A DNA stretch of 33,643 nt from CAG-307 sp964524125 (GCA_964524125.1 CAZGBY010000012.1:1-33643), one strand, 5' to 3'; shown: positions 7,582-17,009, counted from the first letter of the stretch. Program-made: numbers and translations. The notes: a model not told the origin generated them from the sequence alone.

Positions 7582-8820
7582 ATGGAAATATCAAACAATT
7601 CTAAATTTAATATTTGTGCAAGCTTTAATTTATCATTGGATGATATTAACTGCCTAACTTTACTTTATCAACCTTTAATAGGTAGTGATGCTTTAACTCT
7701 TTATTTAACACTTAATTCGTTAATCCAAAATACAGATTTAAAATCATCATCATATAATCACTTATTTTTATATGATATGCTAAATATTGATGAAAAGAAG
7801 TTTTTATCGGTAAGAAAAATATTAGAAGGAATAGGCCTTTTAAGTACTTATAAAAATGAAAATGATTATATTTATTTAATTTGTTCACCTCTTACACCAA
7901 AAGCTTTTATCTCAGATGGCGTTTTAGGTGTAATGTTATATTCTAAAGTAGGAGAAGTAGTATTTAATAATTTAATTAATAGATTTAAAGTTGTTAAAAT
8001 AGATAAATCTAATTATACAAATATTAGTGTATCATTTGATGATATCTTTATTACTGAAAATCAAAATGGCAAAATAAATCTTGAAAATGATTATGTAATG
8101 GATAAAAAACGTACTCGTAAAATAAATATTAGTAATTCTAACTTTGATTTCGATACTTTTATTAAAAATATAGATACCTCACTTTTAGAATTTGGTGTAA
8201 CAGAATTATTTAAAAAGAGAATTATTGAAACTTCTACAGTTTATTCATTTGATGAAGGTGATATGGCATCCTTATATAATGAATCTATTAATAGATATGG
8301 TTTATTTGATGAAAAAATATTAAAGAAAAAAGCTAAAATATTATATACTTATAAATATAATCAAGAACTTCCTAAGGTTGATATAAAACCTGAAATTAAA
8401 GATAATGACTTTATTAATAATTTAGAACTTGTTGATGGTGAAAAGTTTTTACGTTCTATTTTAGGAGATTACTTTAAAAAAGAAGATGTAATTATATTAA
8501 ATGAACTTTATAATGAACTTAATTTTAATCCTACAACTATTAAAATAATGGTTATGTATGTAATTAATAAATTAACTGAAAAAGAAACTGTTGATAATCC
8601 TGTTCATATGCCACCGCTTTCTTATTTTAAGAAAGTCGCAGATGATTGGATCTTAGAAGGTACAACTGATGAATACAAAGCCTATAATAGATATGTAATT
8701 CATGCTGAAGAGGTACAAAAACCTAAATATAAGAAAAAAGTTGTATCTGCTAGAAAGAAAGATAAATATGAAATTGAAAATAGTAAAAAAGATGCTATGG
8801 AAGGTATGGAGGTATTATAA
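7582..8820 (+). CDS. dnaB: Replication initiation and membrane attachment protein DnaB (helicase loader)
   Basis: Bacilli-type DnaB (not the helicase), which works with DnaD and DnaI to load the replicative helicase at oriC and stalled forks. The N-terminal ~120 residues show the DnaB/DnaD winged-helix pattern (FNLSLDDINCLTLLYQPLIG, SDALTLYLTL). The C-terminal DnaB_2/DnaD-like domain spans about 285-365 and ends with the diagnostic PLSYFKKVADDW. A Lys/Arg-rich tail follows. At 412 residues it is slightly shorter than B. subtilis DnaB (~470). The ribosome-binding site is AAGGAG. It overlaps dnaI by one base, the usual pairing. Confidence 0.92.
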   Translation: MEISNNSKFNICASFNLSLDDINCLTLLYQPLIGSDALTLYLTLNSLIQNTDLKSSSYNHLFLYDMLNIDEKKFLSVRKILEGIGLLSTYKNENDYIYLICSPLTPKAFISDGVLGVMLYSKVGEVVFNNLINRFKVVKIDKSNYTNISVSFDDIFITENQNGKINLENDYVMDKKRTRKINISNSNFDFDTFIKNIDTSLLEFGVTELFKKRIIETSTVYSFDEGDMASLYNESINRYGLFDEKILKKKAKILYTYKYNQELPKVDIKPEIKDNDFINNLELVDGEKFLRSILGDYFKKEDVIILNELYNELNFNPTTIKIMVMYVINKLTEKETVDNPVHMPPLSYFKKVADDWILEGTTDEYKAYNRYVIHAEEVQKPKYKKKVVSARKKDKYEIENSKKDAMEGMEVL

Positions 8821-9668
8821 TGGAAAAATTAAAATTTAATACAAAATCTAATAAAGAATATTTAGATTCTTTAAAAAATAATCCTTTACTTTCAGGTATT
8901 GATATAAATATTAACAATTGTAATATGTTATCTTTATATATTAATGATGCAACTAATTGTAAAAAATGTAAGGGACTTGATTCTTGTTTAAATGAACCTA
9001 AAGGTTATTCATCACAAATTAAACAAGAAAACGATATAACTAATATTATTAAATGCCCTTGTAAGTATTATAAAGAAAAGTTAGAAAATGATAAAAAAGC
9101 TTCTCGTTTTAAAACACTATACTTACCACAATCTATTTTAAATGCTAATTTTGATGATTTTAGACTTGATACTATAGAACGTCAAAAGTATTATAGGTAT
9201 ATTAATGATTTTGCACTTACATTTAAAAGAGGAACTAAAAATAAAAAAGGTTTATTTTTAAGTGGTAATTTTCAAATAGGTAAAACATATGCACTTGCAT
9301 GTGCAGCTAATTTATTTGCAAGTAATAATATTGATACTCTACTTATTTATTTTCCTGATATGTTAAGAGAATTAAAATCTTTACTTTATAAACCAGAATT
9401 TGAAACTAAAATGAATATGCTTAAAACAGTAGATATTTTAATGTTAGATGATTTAGGTGCTGAATCACCATCTGCTTGGGTAAGGGATGAAATTTTATGT
9501 CCAATCATTAATTATCGACTTCAAGAAGGTTTACCTGTATTCTTCTCAACTAATTATTCAATTGAAGGTTTAAGAGATTTCTATGAAAGAATCGATAATT
9601 CATCAAATGCGGCCGAAAGAGTAATGGCTCGAATTAAAAATTTATCTACTTTCTTGGAGTTTAGATAA
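8820..9668 (+). CDS. dnaI: Primosomal AAA+ ATPase DnaI
   Basis: Helicase-loader ATPase, the partner of DnaB. The N-terminal domain carries a Cys cluster (Cys47-x2-Cys50, Cys56, Cys79-x-Cys81) that fits the zinc-binding helicase-interaction domain of DnaI. The AAA+ core has Walker A GNFQIGKT (149-156), Walker B ILMLDDLG (Asp210-Asp211), sensor 1 VFFSTNYS, and a C-terminal arginine finger region ERVMARI. 282 residues, close to the ~310 of B. subtilis. It is translationally coupled to dnaB (TAATG) and is followed after one base by nadD. Confidence 0.95.
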   Translation: MEKLKFNTKSNKEYLDSLKNNPLLSGIDININNCNMLSLYINDATNCKKCKGLDSCLNEPKGYSSQIKQENDITNIIKCPCKYYKEKLENDKKASRFKTLYLPQSILNANFDDFRLDTIERQKYYRYINDFALTFKRGTKNKKGLFLSGNFQIGKTYALACAANLFASNNIDTLLIYFPDMLRELKSLLYKPEFETKMNMLKTVDILMLDDLGAESPSAWVRDEILCPIINYRLQEGLPVFFSTNYSIEGLRDFYERIDNSSNAAERVMARIKNLSTFLEFR

Positions 9669-9669
9669 A

Positions 9670-10218
9670 ATGAATATTGTATATGGTGGTTCATTTAATC
9701 CACCAACTAAAGCACATAAAGAAATTATCGATAAATTAAAAAGTGAATTTAACCCTGAAAATATAATTATTATTCCAACAGGTGATTCTTATACTTGGAA
9801 AGAGGTAATTTCTTTTAAAGATAGATATAATATGGCGTGTATTGCATTTAAAGATGAAATTGTACTTGATATTGAACAAGATAATGTTTATAAAGGTACT
9901 TTAAATACTTTAAGATTTTTATCTAAATCTTATAAAGATCTTTATTTTGTAATGGGTGCAGATAATTTAATTCAAATAAAAAAATGGATTAATTATGAAG
10001 ATCTACTTAAAGAATTTAATTTTATAGTTTTAAAAAGAAATGATATTGATATTAATTCTTTTTTAGATAAAGAACTAAAAGAATATAAAAATAAATTTAA
10101 ATTTATTGATTTTAAAAATGATTTGAGTTCTAGTCTATTTAGAACTTTAAAAGATAAAAATATTGTTGATAGTAATGTATATGAATATATTAAAGTCAAT
10201 AAATTATATGAGGTGTAA
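9670..10218 (+). CDS. nadD: Nicotinate-nucleotide adenylyltransferase
   Basis: Adenylates nicotinate mononucleotide to deamido-NAD. The motifs are GGSFNPPTKAH (6-16, the nucleotidyltransferase HxGH-type box, here TKAH), FVMGADNLIQIKKW (the NadD-specific GAD...W), and SSSLFRTLKD (the ISST-x-R counterpart). 182 residues, slightly short. The YqeK HD-domain phosphohydrolase that often follows nadD in Bacilli is absent; nadE follows after two bases, so the last two NAD steps are encoded together. Start and spacing (GGAG in the dnaI end) are consistent. Confidence 0.93.
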   Translation: MNIVYGGSFNPPTKAHKEIIDKLKSEFNPENIIIIPTGDSYTWKEVISFKDRYNMACIAFKDEIVLDIEQDNVYKGTLNTLRFLSKSYKDLYFVMGADNLIQIKKWINYEDLLKEFNFIVLKRNDIDINSFLDKELKEYKNKFKFIDFKNDLSSSLFRTLKDKNIVDSNVYEYIKVNKLYEV

Positions 10219-10220
10219 TT

Positions 10221-12080
10221 ATGAAAAATAATGGATTTATAAAAGTATGTAGTGTATCTATGAAAATAGATGTAGGAAATCCTTTTTCTAATGTTAATAC
10301 AATTAAAGATATAATAAGTAATAATAAAGCTTCTTATATAGTATTTCCTGAGCTTTGTATTACTGGTTATACTTGTGGAGATTTATTTTATAATAATACT
10401 TTATTAAATGATAGTAATAATGCAATTATAAAATTATTAAATGAAAATACATTTGATGGTATCTTAATTGTAGGTGCACCTTATGAAGTCTTAGGTTCTT
10501 TATATAATTGTGCCTTTGTAATTAAAAAAAATGAATTACTTGGTATTGTACCTAAAAGATGCTTACCTAATAGTAGAGAATTTTATGAAAAAAGATGGTT
10601 TAAATCATCAGCTTTTAATAATATGGATACTGTTAATTTTAACTCTAAAGAAATACCATTTGGTAATATAATATTTGATGATAATGAAAATAATGTTCAT
10701 TTTGGAGTAGAACTTTGTGAAGATATGTGGGCACCTATAACACCATCTAATATGTTATCATATCATGGAGCTAACTTAATATTTAATTTATCTGCTTCAA
10801 ATGCTATCTTAAATAAAGATATAACAAGACTTAATGCAGTACTAGAAAATTCAAGAAGAAATTGCTCAGGATATGTTTATTCATCTGCGGGTCCTTGTGA
10901 ATCAACATCTGATACTTTATTTTCATCACATAATATAATCGCAAGTTGTGGAAGTTTAATCAAAGATAATAAAGACCTTAGTTTTGATAATAAATTATTA
11001 TATGCTGATATAGATATAGATTATATTAATTATAAAAGAAGATTAAATACTAATTTACATGATATGGTAAGTATTTCTTTAAAATATAAGCATGTAAATT
11101 ATCATTTGGATAATAAAGATAACTATATATTTGAAGATAAAATTGATACTACACCTTTTATACCAAAAGGAAATGATGAAATTTTATATAATAAATTTAA
11201 AGAAATAACTCAAATTCAAGCATATGCGCTTGCAAGAAGAATTATGCATACTAATTCATCTAAAATAGTTATTGGTATTTCTGGAGGTCTAGATTCTACA
11301 CTAGCTTTAATGGTTTGTGTAGATACAATGAAGATTTTAAATAGAAATAATAAAGATATTATAGCAGTAACTATGCCAGGATATGCAACAAGCACTAGAA
11401 CTAAATCAAATGCGATTAAACTAATGGAAAATATTGGTGTTGATATTAGAAATATACCTATTACATCTGAGTGTGATCTTCATCTTGATATGATAGGTCA
11501 TGATAAAAATCTAAAGGATGTAACATATGAAAATACTCAAGCTAGAATTAGAACATTAATTTTAATGAATATAGCTAATAAAGAAAATGGACTTGTTGTA
11601 GGTACTGGTGATATGTCAGAGCTTGCACTTGGATGGTGTACTTATAATGGAGATCAAATGAGTATGTATGGTTTAAATTGTGGTATACCTAAAACACTAG
11701 TTAAATTCTTAACCGAACAATATGCTAAAATTAATTTAGATGTTAAAGATGTTTTGACAGATATTTTAGATACTCCTATTTCTCCAGAACTATCTTCCCA
11801 ATCTCAAAAAACAGAAGATTTTATTGGTAAATATGAAATTAATGATTTCATTATGTATAGATTCTTAAGCTGTGGGGATGATGAAGAGCGTATTGTTTAC
11901 TTAGTAAGTAGTGCATTTAATTTAGATGAAAATGATTCAAAAGAAGCTGTTAAAAGATTCTTTAAGAGGTTTTATGTATCTCAATTTAAACGTCAAGCAT
12001 CACCAGACGGTGTAAAGGTTTTAGATATTTCACTTTCTGCAAGAACAGATTATAGACTTCCATCAGATATAAGAAGGTAA
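10221..12080 (+). CDS. nadE: Glutamine-dependent NAD+ synthetase
   Basis: Amidates deamido-NAD to NAD using glutamine. It is a two-domain enzyme of 619 residues. The N-terminal nitrilase-type glutaminase (about 1-290) has the catalytic triad Glu44 (FPELC), Lys112 (VPKRC) and Cys166 (VELCEDMW). The C-terminal ATP-pyrophosphatase synthetase domain has the P-loop SGGLDS (354-359), followed by TGDMSELALGW and KRQASPDGVKVL. The ammonia-tunnel type matches the family length of roughly 640. It is preceded by nadD in the same operon, with GAGGTG at the start. Confidence 0.96.
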   Translation: MKNNGFIKVCSVSMKIDVGNPFSNVNTIKDIISNNKASYIVFPELCITGYTCGDLFYNNTLLNDSNNAIIKLLNENTFDGILIVGAPYEVLGSLYNCAFVIKKNELLGIVPKRCLPNSREFYEKRWFKSSAFNNMDTVNFNSKEIPFGNIIFDDNENNVHFGVELCEDMWAPITPSNMLSYHGANLIFNLSASNAILNKDITRLNAVLENSRRNCSGYVYSSAGPCESTSDTLFSSHNIIASCGSLIKDNKDLSFDNKLLYADIDIDYINYKRRLNTNLHDMVSISLKYKHVNYHLDNKDNYIFEDKIDTTPFIPKGNDEILYNKFKEITQIQAYALARRIMHTNSSKIVIGISGGLDSTLALMVCVDTMKILNRNNKDIIAVTMPGYATSTRTKSNAIKLMENIGVDIRNIPITSECDLHLDMIGHDKNLKDVTYENTQARIRTLILMNIANKENGLVVGTGDMSELALGWCTYNGDQMSMYGLNCGIPKTLVKFLTEQYAKINLDVKDVLTDILDTPISPELSSQSQKTEDFIGKYEINDFIMYRFLSCGDDEERIVYLVSSAFNLDENDSKEAVKRFFKRFYVSQFKRQASPDGVKVLDISLSARTDYRLPSDIRR

Positions 12081-12083
12081 TTT

Positions 12084-14369
12084 ATGAAGCAAGTTGAAGG
12101 GATTGTTAAAGGGATTATTTATGAATCGGTAAATTCTCCTTATAAAGTAATAAGAGTATTAATAAATAAAAAAGAAGAAATATTAATTGGAAATATGCCT
12201 ACTATTATAGTTGAAGGTAAATATATTTTTAATGTTGAAAATAAACAAAGCGAAAAGTATGGACTACAACAAGAAGTTGTATCTTATGAAACTAAAAATC
12301 ATGATTCAAAAGATGGACTTATAGATTATCTTTCTAGTGAAAATTTTGTTGGTATTGGTAAGAAGACTGCGACTAAAATAGTAGAAGAATTAGGACTTGA
12401 TGCAATAAAGAAAATAAAAGAAGATCCTATTTGTTTGATACCTTTAAAATTTGGAAAAGAAAAGAGTTTATCACTTTACAATCAGTTAATGGAATTTGAA
12501 CAAACCGAAGATATATTTATTAAATTATATTCTTATGGTTTATCAAAAAAAATGGCTAAAAAGATTTATGATTTATATGGAGCCCAAACTATTAATAAAA
12601 TTAATAATAATCCATATATATTAATTAATGATTTACAGGGATTTGGATTTTATAAGTGTGACGCACTTGCTCATAATATGGGTGTTTCTTTACATAATGA
12701 ATTAAGACTTTGTGAAGCTATGATTTTTACTATTAATAGTGCTTGTAATCAATATGGGTTTACATTTATAACAAGAGCTCAACTTATTAATTCAACTTTA
12801 AGTTTACTTAATAAAAAAGAAAGTGACAAAATCGAAGAAAATGAGCTTATATATTGCATAAAATATTTAATTTCATCTAATAAGGTTGTGACTCAAGGTG
12901 AAAGATATTATCCTAAATATTTATATGATGCTGAAATTAATACTAAAGAAAGATTAATGTCTATCTTAAATCATAAATCAAATTTAATATCTAAAGATAA
13001 AGCTGTTAAATTATTAGATAAAGTTGAAAATAAATTAGGGTTTAAAATGCTATCACTTCAACGTGATGCAGTAATAAGTTCAGTTTCATCTAAAATATCT
13101 ATCATTACTGGCGGACCTGGTACAGGTAAAACTACTATTATTAGAGCTATATTAATTTTAGAGGCTTATTTAAATAAATTGAACGTTGAAGATAAAGAAT
13201 TTCAAAATAATATTTTACTTGTATCTCCTACTGGTAAAGCAGCTAAAAGAATGACTATTTCATGTGGTATGAAAGCTCAAACTATTCATCATGCACTTGG
13301 ATATCAAGCAGATGGCACATTTTTAAAAACTAAGTTAGATAAGCTTCATCATAAATTAATAATTGTAGATGAATCTTCGATGATTGATATTACTTTAATG
13401 TCTAACTTTTTAGACGCAATTAAAGATGATGCTAGAATTATTTTTGTAGGAGATGAAAACCAACTTCCTAGTGTAGGACCTGGTAATGTCTTATATGAAA
13501 TGATTCATAGTAATTTATTCTTTACTACTACATTAAAAGAAATCATGCGTCAAAAAGGAGACTCTAATATTATCAGATTATCACAAATGATATTAAATAA
13601 AAATGTGAATTATAATATTTTTAATGAAAAAAAAGAAGTATATTTTTATAATGCAGATTCACAACTTGTACTAAAAAATATTGAAGCTTTAATAAGATTG
13701 TATATATCTAAGGGGAATGATTTTGTTAAAGATATTCAAATATTAGCACCAATGTATAATGGTGTTTGTGGTATAGATAATATTAACAAAATGATTCAAG
13801 AAAAGTTTAATAATTCAAATGGCAATGTTTTAATTGATGGAGATAGAATTTTTAAAGAAAATGATAAAGTAATGATGTTACAAAATAATCCAACTCTTGG
13901 CGTTATGAATGGTGATGATGGAATTATAAAATCAATTGAACATATAGAGTCAAATGATTATATTCATATTGATTTTTCTGGTATTATGGTAAGGCTTGAA
14001 AGAAAAGATTTAGACCAAATTACTTTAGCATATGCAATTTCTATCCATAAATCTCAAGGTAGTGAATTTAAGAATGTTATTTTACCAATTGTAAGTGCAT
14101 TTCAAATTATGTTAAAACCTAATTTGATATATACAGCAATTACACGTGCAAAGGAAAAACTAATTATTCTAGGATCACCTTCAGCATTAAATCAAGCATT
14201 ATATCAAAAGAATGATATAAGACAAACCAGTTTATTTAATATGGAAATTATTACAAATGATAATAATGTAAAATCAAAAAAGATTATTTATATTAATAAT
14301 CCAGAAATTCCATTTGACACTTTAGGAGAAGAAAATATGGAAAATATTTCTCCGTATGATTTTATGTAA
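12084..14369 (+). CDS. recD2: ATP-dependent 5'-3' DNA helicase RecD2 (YrrC type)
   Basis: SF1B helicase found in species without RecBCD, linked to fork maintenance and mismatch or oxidative damage repair. The N-terminal extension (to ~320) contains an OB-like start and helix-hairpin-helix sequences (FVGIGKKTATKIVEELG, LSKKMAKKIYDLYG). Walker A is GGPGTGKTT (343-351). Other motifs are IIVDESSMID (II), IIFVGDENQLPSVGPG (III), and the C-terminal LAYAISIHKSQGSEFKNVI and YTAITRAKEKL (V/VI). 761 residues, typical length. The start is three bases after nadE. It is the last recognisable gene of the polA operon. Confidence 0.95.
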   Translation: MKQVEGIVKGIIYESVNSPYKVIRVLINKKEEILIGNMPTIIVEGKYIFNVENKQSEKYGLQQEVVSYETKNHDSKDGLIDYLSSENFVGIGKKTATKIVEELGLDAIKKIKEDPICLIPLKFGKEKSLSLYNQLMEFEQTEDIFIKLYSYGLSKKMAKKIYDLYGAQTINKINNNPYILINDLQGFGFYKCDALAHNMGVSLHNELRLCEAMIFTINSACNQYGFTFITRAQLINSTLSLLNKKESDKIEENELIYCIKYLISSNKVVTQGERYYPKYLYDAEINTKERLMSILNHKSNLISKDKAVKLLDKVENKLGFKMLSLQRDAVISSVSSKISIITGGPGTGKTTIIRAILILEAYLNKLNVEDKEFQNNILLVSPTGKAAKRMTISCGMKAQTIHHALGYQADGTFLKTKLDKLHHKLIIVDESSMIDITLMSNFLDAIKDDARIIFVGDENQLPSVGPGNVLYEMIHSNLFFTTTLKEIMRQKGDSNIIRLSQMILNKNVNYNIFNEKKEVYFYNADSQLVLKNIEALIRLYISKGNDFVKDIQILAPMYNGVCGIDNINKMIQEKFNNSNGNVLIDGDRIFKENDKVMMLQNNPTLGVMNGDDGIIKSIEHIESNDYIHIDFSGIMVRLERKDLDQITLAYAISIHKSQGSEFKNVILPIVSAFQIMLKPNLIYTAITRAKEKLIILGSPSALNQALYQKNDIRQTSLFNMEIITNDNNVKSKKIIYINNPEIPFDTLGEENMENISPYDFM

Positions 14370-14414
14370 TATGTTAATAATATAAATGGTGATATTATTA
14401 AACCTTTATTATAT

Positions 14415-14567
14415 ATGATGGTTGGTGCAATGATTCCTATTTGTATATATGAAATGAAACAAAAGAATTGTTTTAAAGATATAATGACTAAAGCTTCAAC
14501 TTTATGTGATGATTTAAAACAAAAGACTAATAATTCAAATAGTGAAAATGCACAAAACCAAAATTAA
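14415..14567 (+). CDS. Possible 50-residue small membrane-anchored ORF after recD2
   Basis: Directly after the recD2 stop the same frame stays open to a TAA at 14565-14567. The first usable ATG is at 14415. The product starts with a short hydrophobic segment (MMVGAMIPICIYEM), then a Lys/Asp helix and an Asn/Ser/Gln-rich tail, like tiny YtxH-type anchored proteins. No Shine-Dalgarno is visible. The operon terminator lies only three bases after the stop, which supports a translated gene here. The frame is also open upstream to 14370 without a standard start, so it could alternatively be a detached recD2 C-terminus. Confidence 0.35.
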   Translation: MMVGAMIPICIYEMKQKNCFKDIMTKASTLCDDLKQKTNNSNSENAQNQN

Positions 14568-14569
14568 CT

Positions 14570-14595
14570 GATACCATATTTTGGTATCTTTTTTT
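14570..14595 (+). terminator. Terminator of the polA-recD2 operon
   Basis: Stem GATACCA (14570-14576) and TGGTATC (14582-14588), a five-base loop, and seven T directly after. A new promoter follows at 14627. Confidence 0.92.
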
Positions 14596-14626
14596 GATAA
14601 TAATTTTGTCAAAAATTGATTTTTTC

Positions 14627-14655
14627 TTTACATAATTATATCTTTAAAGTATAAT
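14627..14655 (+). promoter_or_regulatory. Sigma-A type promoter for the six-helix membrane protein
   Basis: -35 TTTACA (14627-14632), a 17-bp spacer, and -10 TATAAT (14650-14655). It lies between the operon terminator and the gene starting at 14684. Confidence 0.8.
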
Positions 14656-14683
14656 AAAACTATATGTGAAGGGAATGATTAAG

Positions 14684-15568
14684 ATGTTTAAAAAGAAAAA
14701 AAATGAAACAGAAAATTTTGAAGTAGATGCATCTGATGTAGAAACTTCAAATAATTCTTTAAATGAATATGAAGAAATTGATGAAAAAAATATAGAAGAA
14801 CCTAAATTAATAAAAGAAAAAAAGAAAAATCCTATTATTGTTAAGAATCCTATGTATTCTTATAAATTTTGGTTTAAAATATTCGCTTTTGTATTATTAA
14901 TTATCTTAGGCTTTATTTTAATATTCCAAACTGAAAATGCTCAAATGTTAGTTTTAATGTTTACAGGTGGAGTATTCTGTGTATATGCAGTTATGCGATT
15001 TATACCACTTATGAGAACACTTGAAAAGGGTTCTTCGAAGTTCTTTTGTTTGATAGAAGTGTTTTTTGATTTAGCTGTAGGTGTATTATTGATATTTTTA
15101 GCTGCTAAACAATTTGGAGAAGAACAATCTGGTATTGTAAATTTCTTTGCTGAAAACTATAACTTATTGATTGGTGTTGTACTTTGGTTAAGAGGCTTTG
15201 TATATTTCTTTACTACAATTATGTTTGCAGAAAGAACAGATAAAACTCAATTTTGGGTACATATTATTGTTATAACTGCAGGATCTTTCTTGTTAGGATA
15301 TAAAATTGATGTAAAATGGGTTGCTATAGCTATTGCCATAATAGCATTTATATCAGGACTTGCAATTGGTGGAGAAGGATTCTATGAATATGGTAAATAT
15401 CGTAAGAATTTAAAAGAACGTCGTGAAAAGACTGATAAGGCGCAAAAGGAAAAAACTAAGGGTAAAGAAGCTCCTGCAAAAGAAGAACCTAAACAAATTG
15501 ATGAGCCTAAAGAAGAAGTTCCAATTATTGATGATGGAAATAGTGACGATAGACCATATGTTAGCTAG
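14684..15568 (+). CDS. Six-helix membrane protein, DUF308/HdeD-like
   Basis: I start at the ATG at 14684 because GAAGGGA lies nine bases upstream; the in-frame GTG at 14666 overlaps that site. The 294 residues begin with an acidic/Lys-rich cytosolic region (1-60), followed by six hydrophobic segments at about 63-83, 88-106, 120-140, 155-178, 187-204 and 208-228. The sequence ends in a long charged Lys/Glu tail with a KEEPKQIDEPKEEVP-like stretch. The three helix pairs with a GG before the last turn resemble HdeD/DUF308 proteins. I infer similarity from layout, not from a decisive motif. Function unknown. It is the only gene on its own promoter before tig. Confidence 0.7.
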   Translation: MFKKKKNETENFEVDASDVETSNNSLNEYEEIDEKNIEEPKLIKEKKKNPIIVKNPMYSYKFWFKIFAFVLLIILGFILIFQTENAQMLVLMFTGGVFCVYAVMRFIPLMRTLEKGSSKFFCLIEVFFDLAVGVLLIFLAAKQFGEEQSGIVNFFAENYNLLIGVVLWLRGFVYFFTTIMFAERTDKTQFWVHIIVITAGSFLLGYKIDVKWVAIAIAIIAFISGLAIGGEGFYEYGKYRKNLKERREKTDKAQKEKTKGKEAPAKEEPKQIDEPKEEVPIIDDGNSDDRPYVS

Positions 15569-15575
15569 TTAAGTC

Positions 15576-15604
15576 TTTACTTTTTCTTACAAATATGATA
15601 TTAT
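15576..15604 (+). promoter_or_regulatory. Probable promoter of tig
   Basis: -35 TTTACT (15576-15581), a 17-bp spacer, and -10 TATTAT (15599-15604). Initiation near 15611 would give a leader of roughly 95 bases ahead of tig. No terminator separates the previous gene from it, so read-through is also possible. Confidence 0.5.
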
Positions 15605-15654
15605 TTTAATGTTAGTTAAATTATTTAAATAAGGAAATAGGAGAAAATTTAGTA

Positions 15655-15707
15655 TAGGAGGAGCAGATTTCCTACATTTTATATGTATCTCCGTCTGCGT
15701 AAATATT
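15655..15707 (+). promoter_or_regulatory. Structured tig leader with a remote Shine-Dalgarno site
   Basis: The only strong ribosome-binding site, GGAGGAG (15657-15663), ends 44 bases before the tig ATG, with nothing suitable closer. The gap can fold: GCAGAT (15663-15668) pairs with GTCTGC (15693-15698), and inside it TACAT (15673-15677) pairs with ATGTA (15683-15687). With the hairpin folded, about nine unpaired bases remain between its base and the ATG, a normal spacing. A competing fold, TAGGA (15655-15659) with TCCTA (15670-15674), would bury the site. The pairing is seen in the sequence; the regulatory role is inference. Confidence 0.5.
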
Positions 15708-16994
15708 ATGAAATTAGAAAATTTAGAACATTCTCAAGTAAAAGCTATATTTACTGTTACTGCTCAAGATTTTGAAAATGCTTTAGATCAAGCTTTCACA
15801 ACTGTTGTTAAAAATGTTAAAGTTGATGGATTTAGACAAGGAAAATGTCCACGTTCAATTTTTGAAAAGAAATTTGGTGTTGAAGCTTTATATGATGAGG
15901 CTTTAAATATTGTTTTTAATCAAAAAGTTTCAGAAGTATATGCTGATAAAGAATTAGGTAGCAAGATTTGTGGTCAATTTACTCCAAATATTGAAACTAA
16001 AGACTTTGAAAGAGGAAAAGATTTTGAAGTTTCTTTAACTGTTGATGTCCTACCTGAAGTTAAATTACCAGAATATAAAGGACTTGAAGTTAAAAAGCAA
16101 GTTTTAGAAGCAACAAAAGAAGATATTGAAAATGCAATCAATTCTGACCTTAAAGCTCATAGTACATTAAAAGTTAAAGAAGACCAAGTTATCGCAAGTG
16201 GTGATACAGCTAAATTTGACTTTGTTGGTACTGTTGATGGAGTTGAATTTGAAGGTGGTTCTGCAGAAAATTATGAACTTGTAATCGGATCTGGTCAATT
16301 TATTCCAGGATTTGAAGATCAAATGATTGGAATGAAAAAAGATGAAGTTAAGGATATTAATGTAACATTCCCAGAAAATTATCCTGCAACTGAACTTGCA
16401 AATAAGGCTGCTGTATTTAAGGTTACTATTCATGAAGTTAAGGAATCTGTTTTACCTGAACTTAATGATGAATTTGTTGCATCATTAAATATTAAAGATG
16501 TAAATACTGTAGAAGAATTAAAGGCTCAAAAGAAGTCTCAAATCGAAGAAGGTAAGAAGAATTCTGAACGTAATCGTCAAATTGATGAATTATTAGATCA
16601 AATTTTAAATAATACAGAAATTGATATGCCTCAATCAATTGTTGAAGATATTTTCAAATCAAATCGTTCTAGATATGAAAATCAAGCTAAACAATATAAT
16701 ATTCCATTTGAAACATTTATTTCTATAATGGGATCTACTGTAGAAGAATTTGATAAACAAACAAGAGCTCAAGCACAAGATCAAGCTAAGATGCAACTTG
16801 TTATGAGTGAAATCATTAAGGTTGAAAACATTGAAGCTTCAAAAGAAGAAATGGAAGCTAAGGCAACTGAAATTGCTCAAAGAAATAATGTTGATGCTAA
16901 GGCAGTTCTTAAGAATAGTGCTTCTCAAATTTATTCACAAATTGCTTGGGAAAAAGCTATTGAATTAATCTTATCTTCTGCTAAAGAAATCTAA
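15708..16994 (+). CDS. tig: Trigger factor
   Basis: Ribosome-bound chaperone and peptidyl-prolyl isomerase that receives nascent chains at the exit tunnel. The N-terminal ribosome-binding domain contains the signature GFRQGKCPR (41-49). An FKBP-type PPIase domain occupies about 150-240 (SGDTAKFDFVGTVDGVEFEGG, FIPGFEDQMIGM). The C-terminal helical arms follow to 428. The start is set by homology: MKLENLEHSQV matches the family opening and no other in-frame standard start exists upstream. Its leader is unusual (see 15655-15707). It is followed by its own terminator and then by lon. tig next to a protease gene is a common Bacillota arrangement, although clpX is not between them here. Confidence 0.96.
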   Translation: MKLENLEHSQVKAIFTVTAQDFENALDQAFTTVVKNVKVDGFRQGKCPRSIFEKKFGVEALYDEALNIVFNQKVSEVYADKELGSKICGQFTPNIETKDFERGKDFEVSLTVDVLPEVKLPEYKGLEVKKQVLEATKEDIENAINSDLKAHSTLKVKEDQVIASGDTAKFDFVGTVDGVEFEGGSAENYELVIGSGQFIPGFEDQMIGMKKDEVKDINVTFPENYPATELANKAAVFKVTIHEVKESVLPELNDEFVASLNIKDVNTVEELKAQKKSQIEEGKKNSERNRQIDELLDQILNNTEIDMPQSIVEDIFKSNRSRYENQAKQYNIPFETFISIMGSTVEEFDKQTRAQAQDQAKMQLVMSEIIKVENIEASKEEMEAKATEIAQRNNVDAKAVLKNSASQIYSQIAWEKAIELILSSAKEI

Positions 16995-17009
16995 TTTTTA
17001 TGAAAATTT

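Noticed and set aside
15683..15772. Out-of-frame ATG ORF overlapping the tig start (leader peptide)
   Set aside because: It is 19 bases from the remote Shine-Dalgarno, encodes about 29 residues of no recognisable type, and is explained as the tig reading in another frame.
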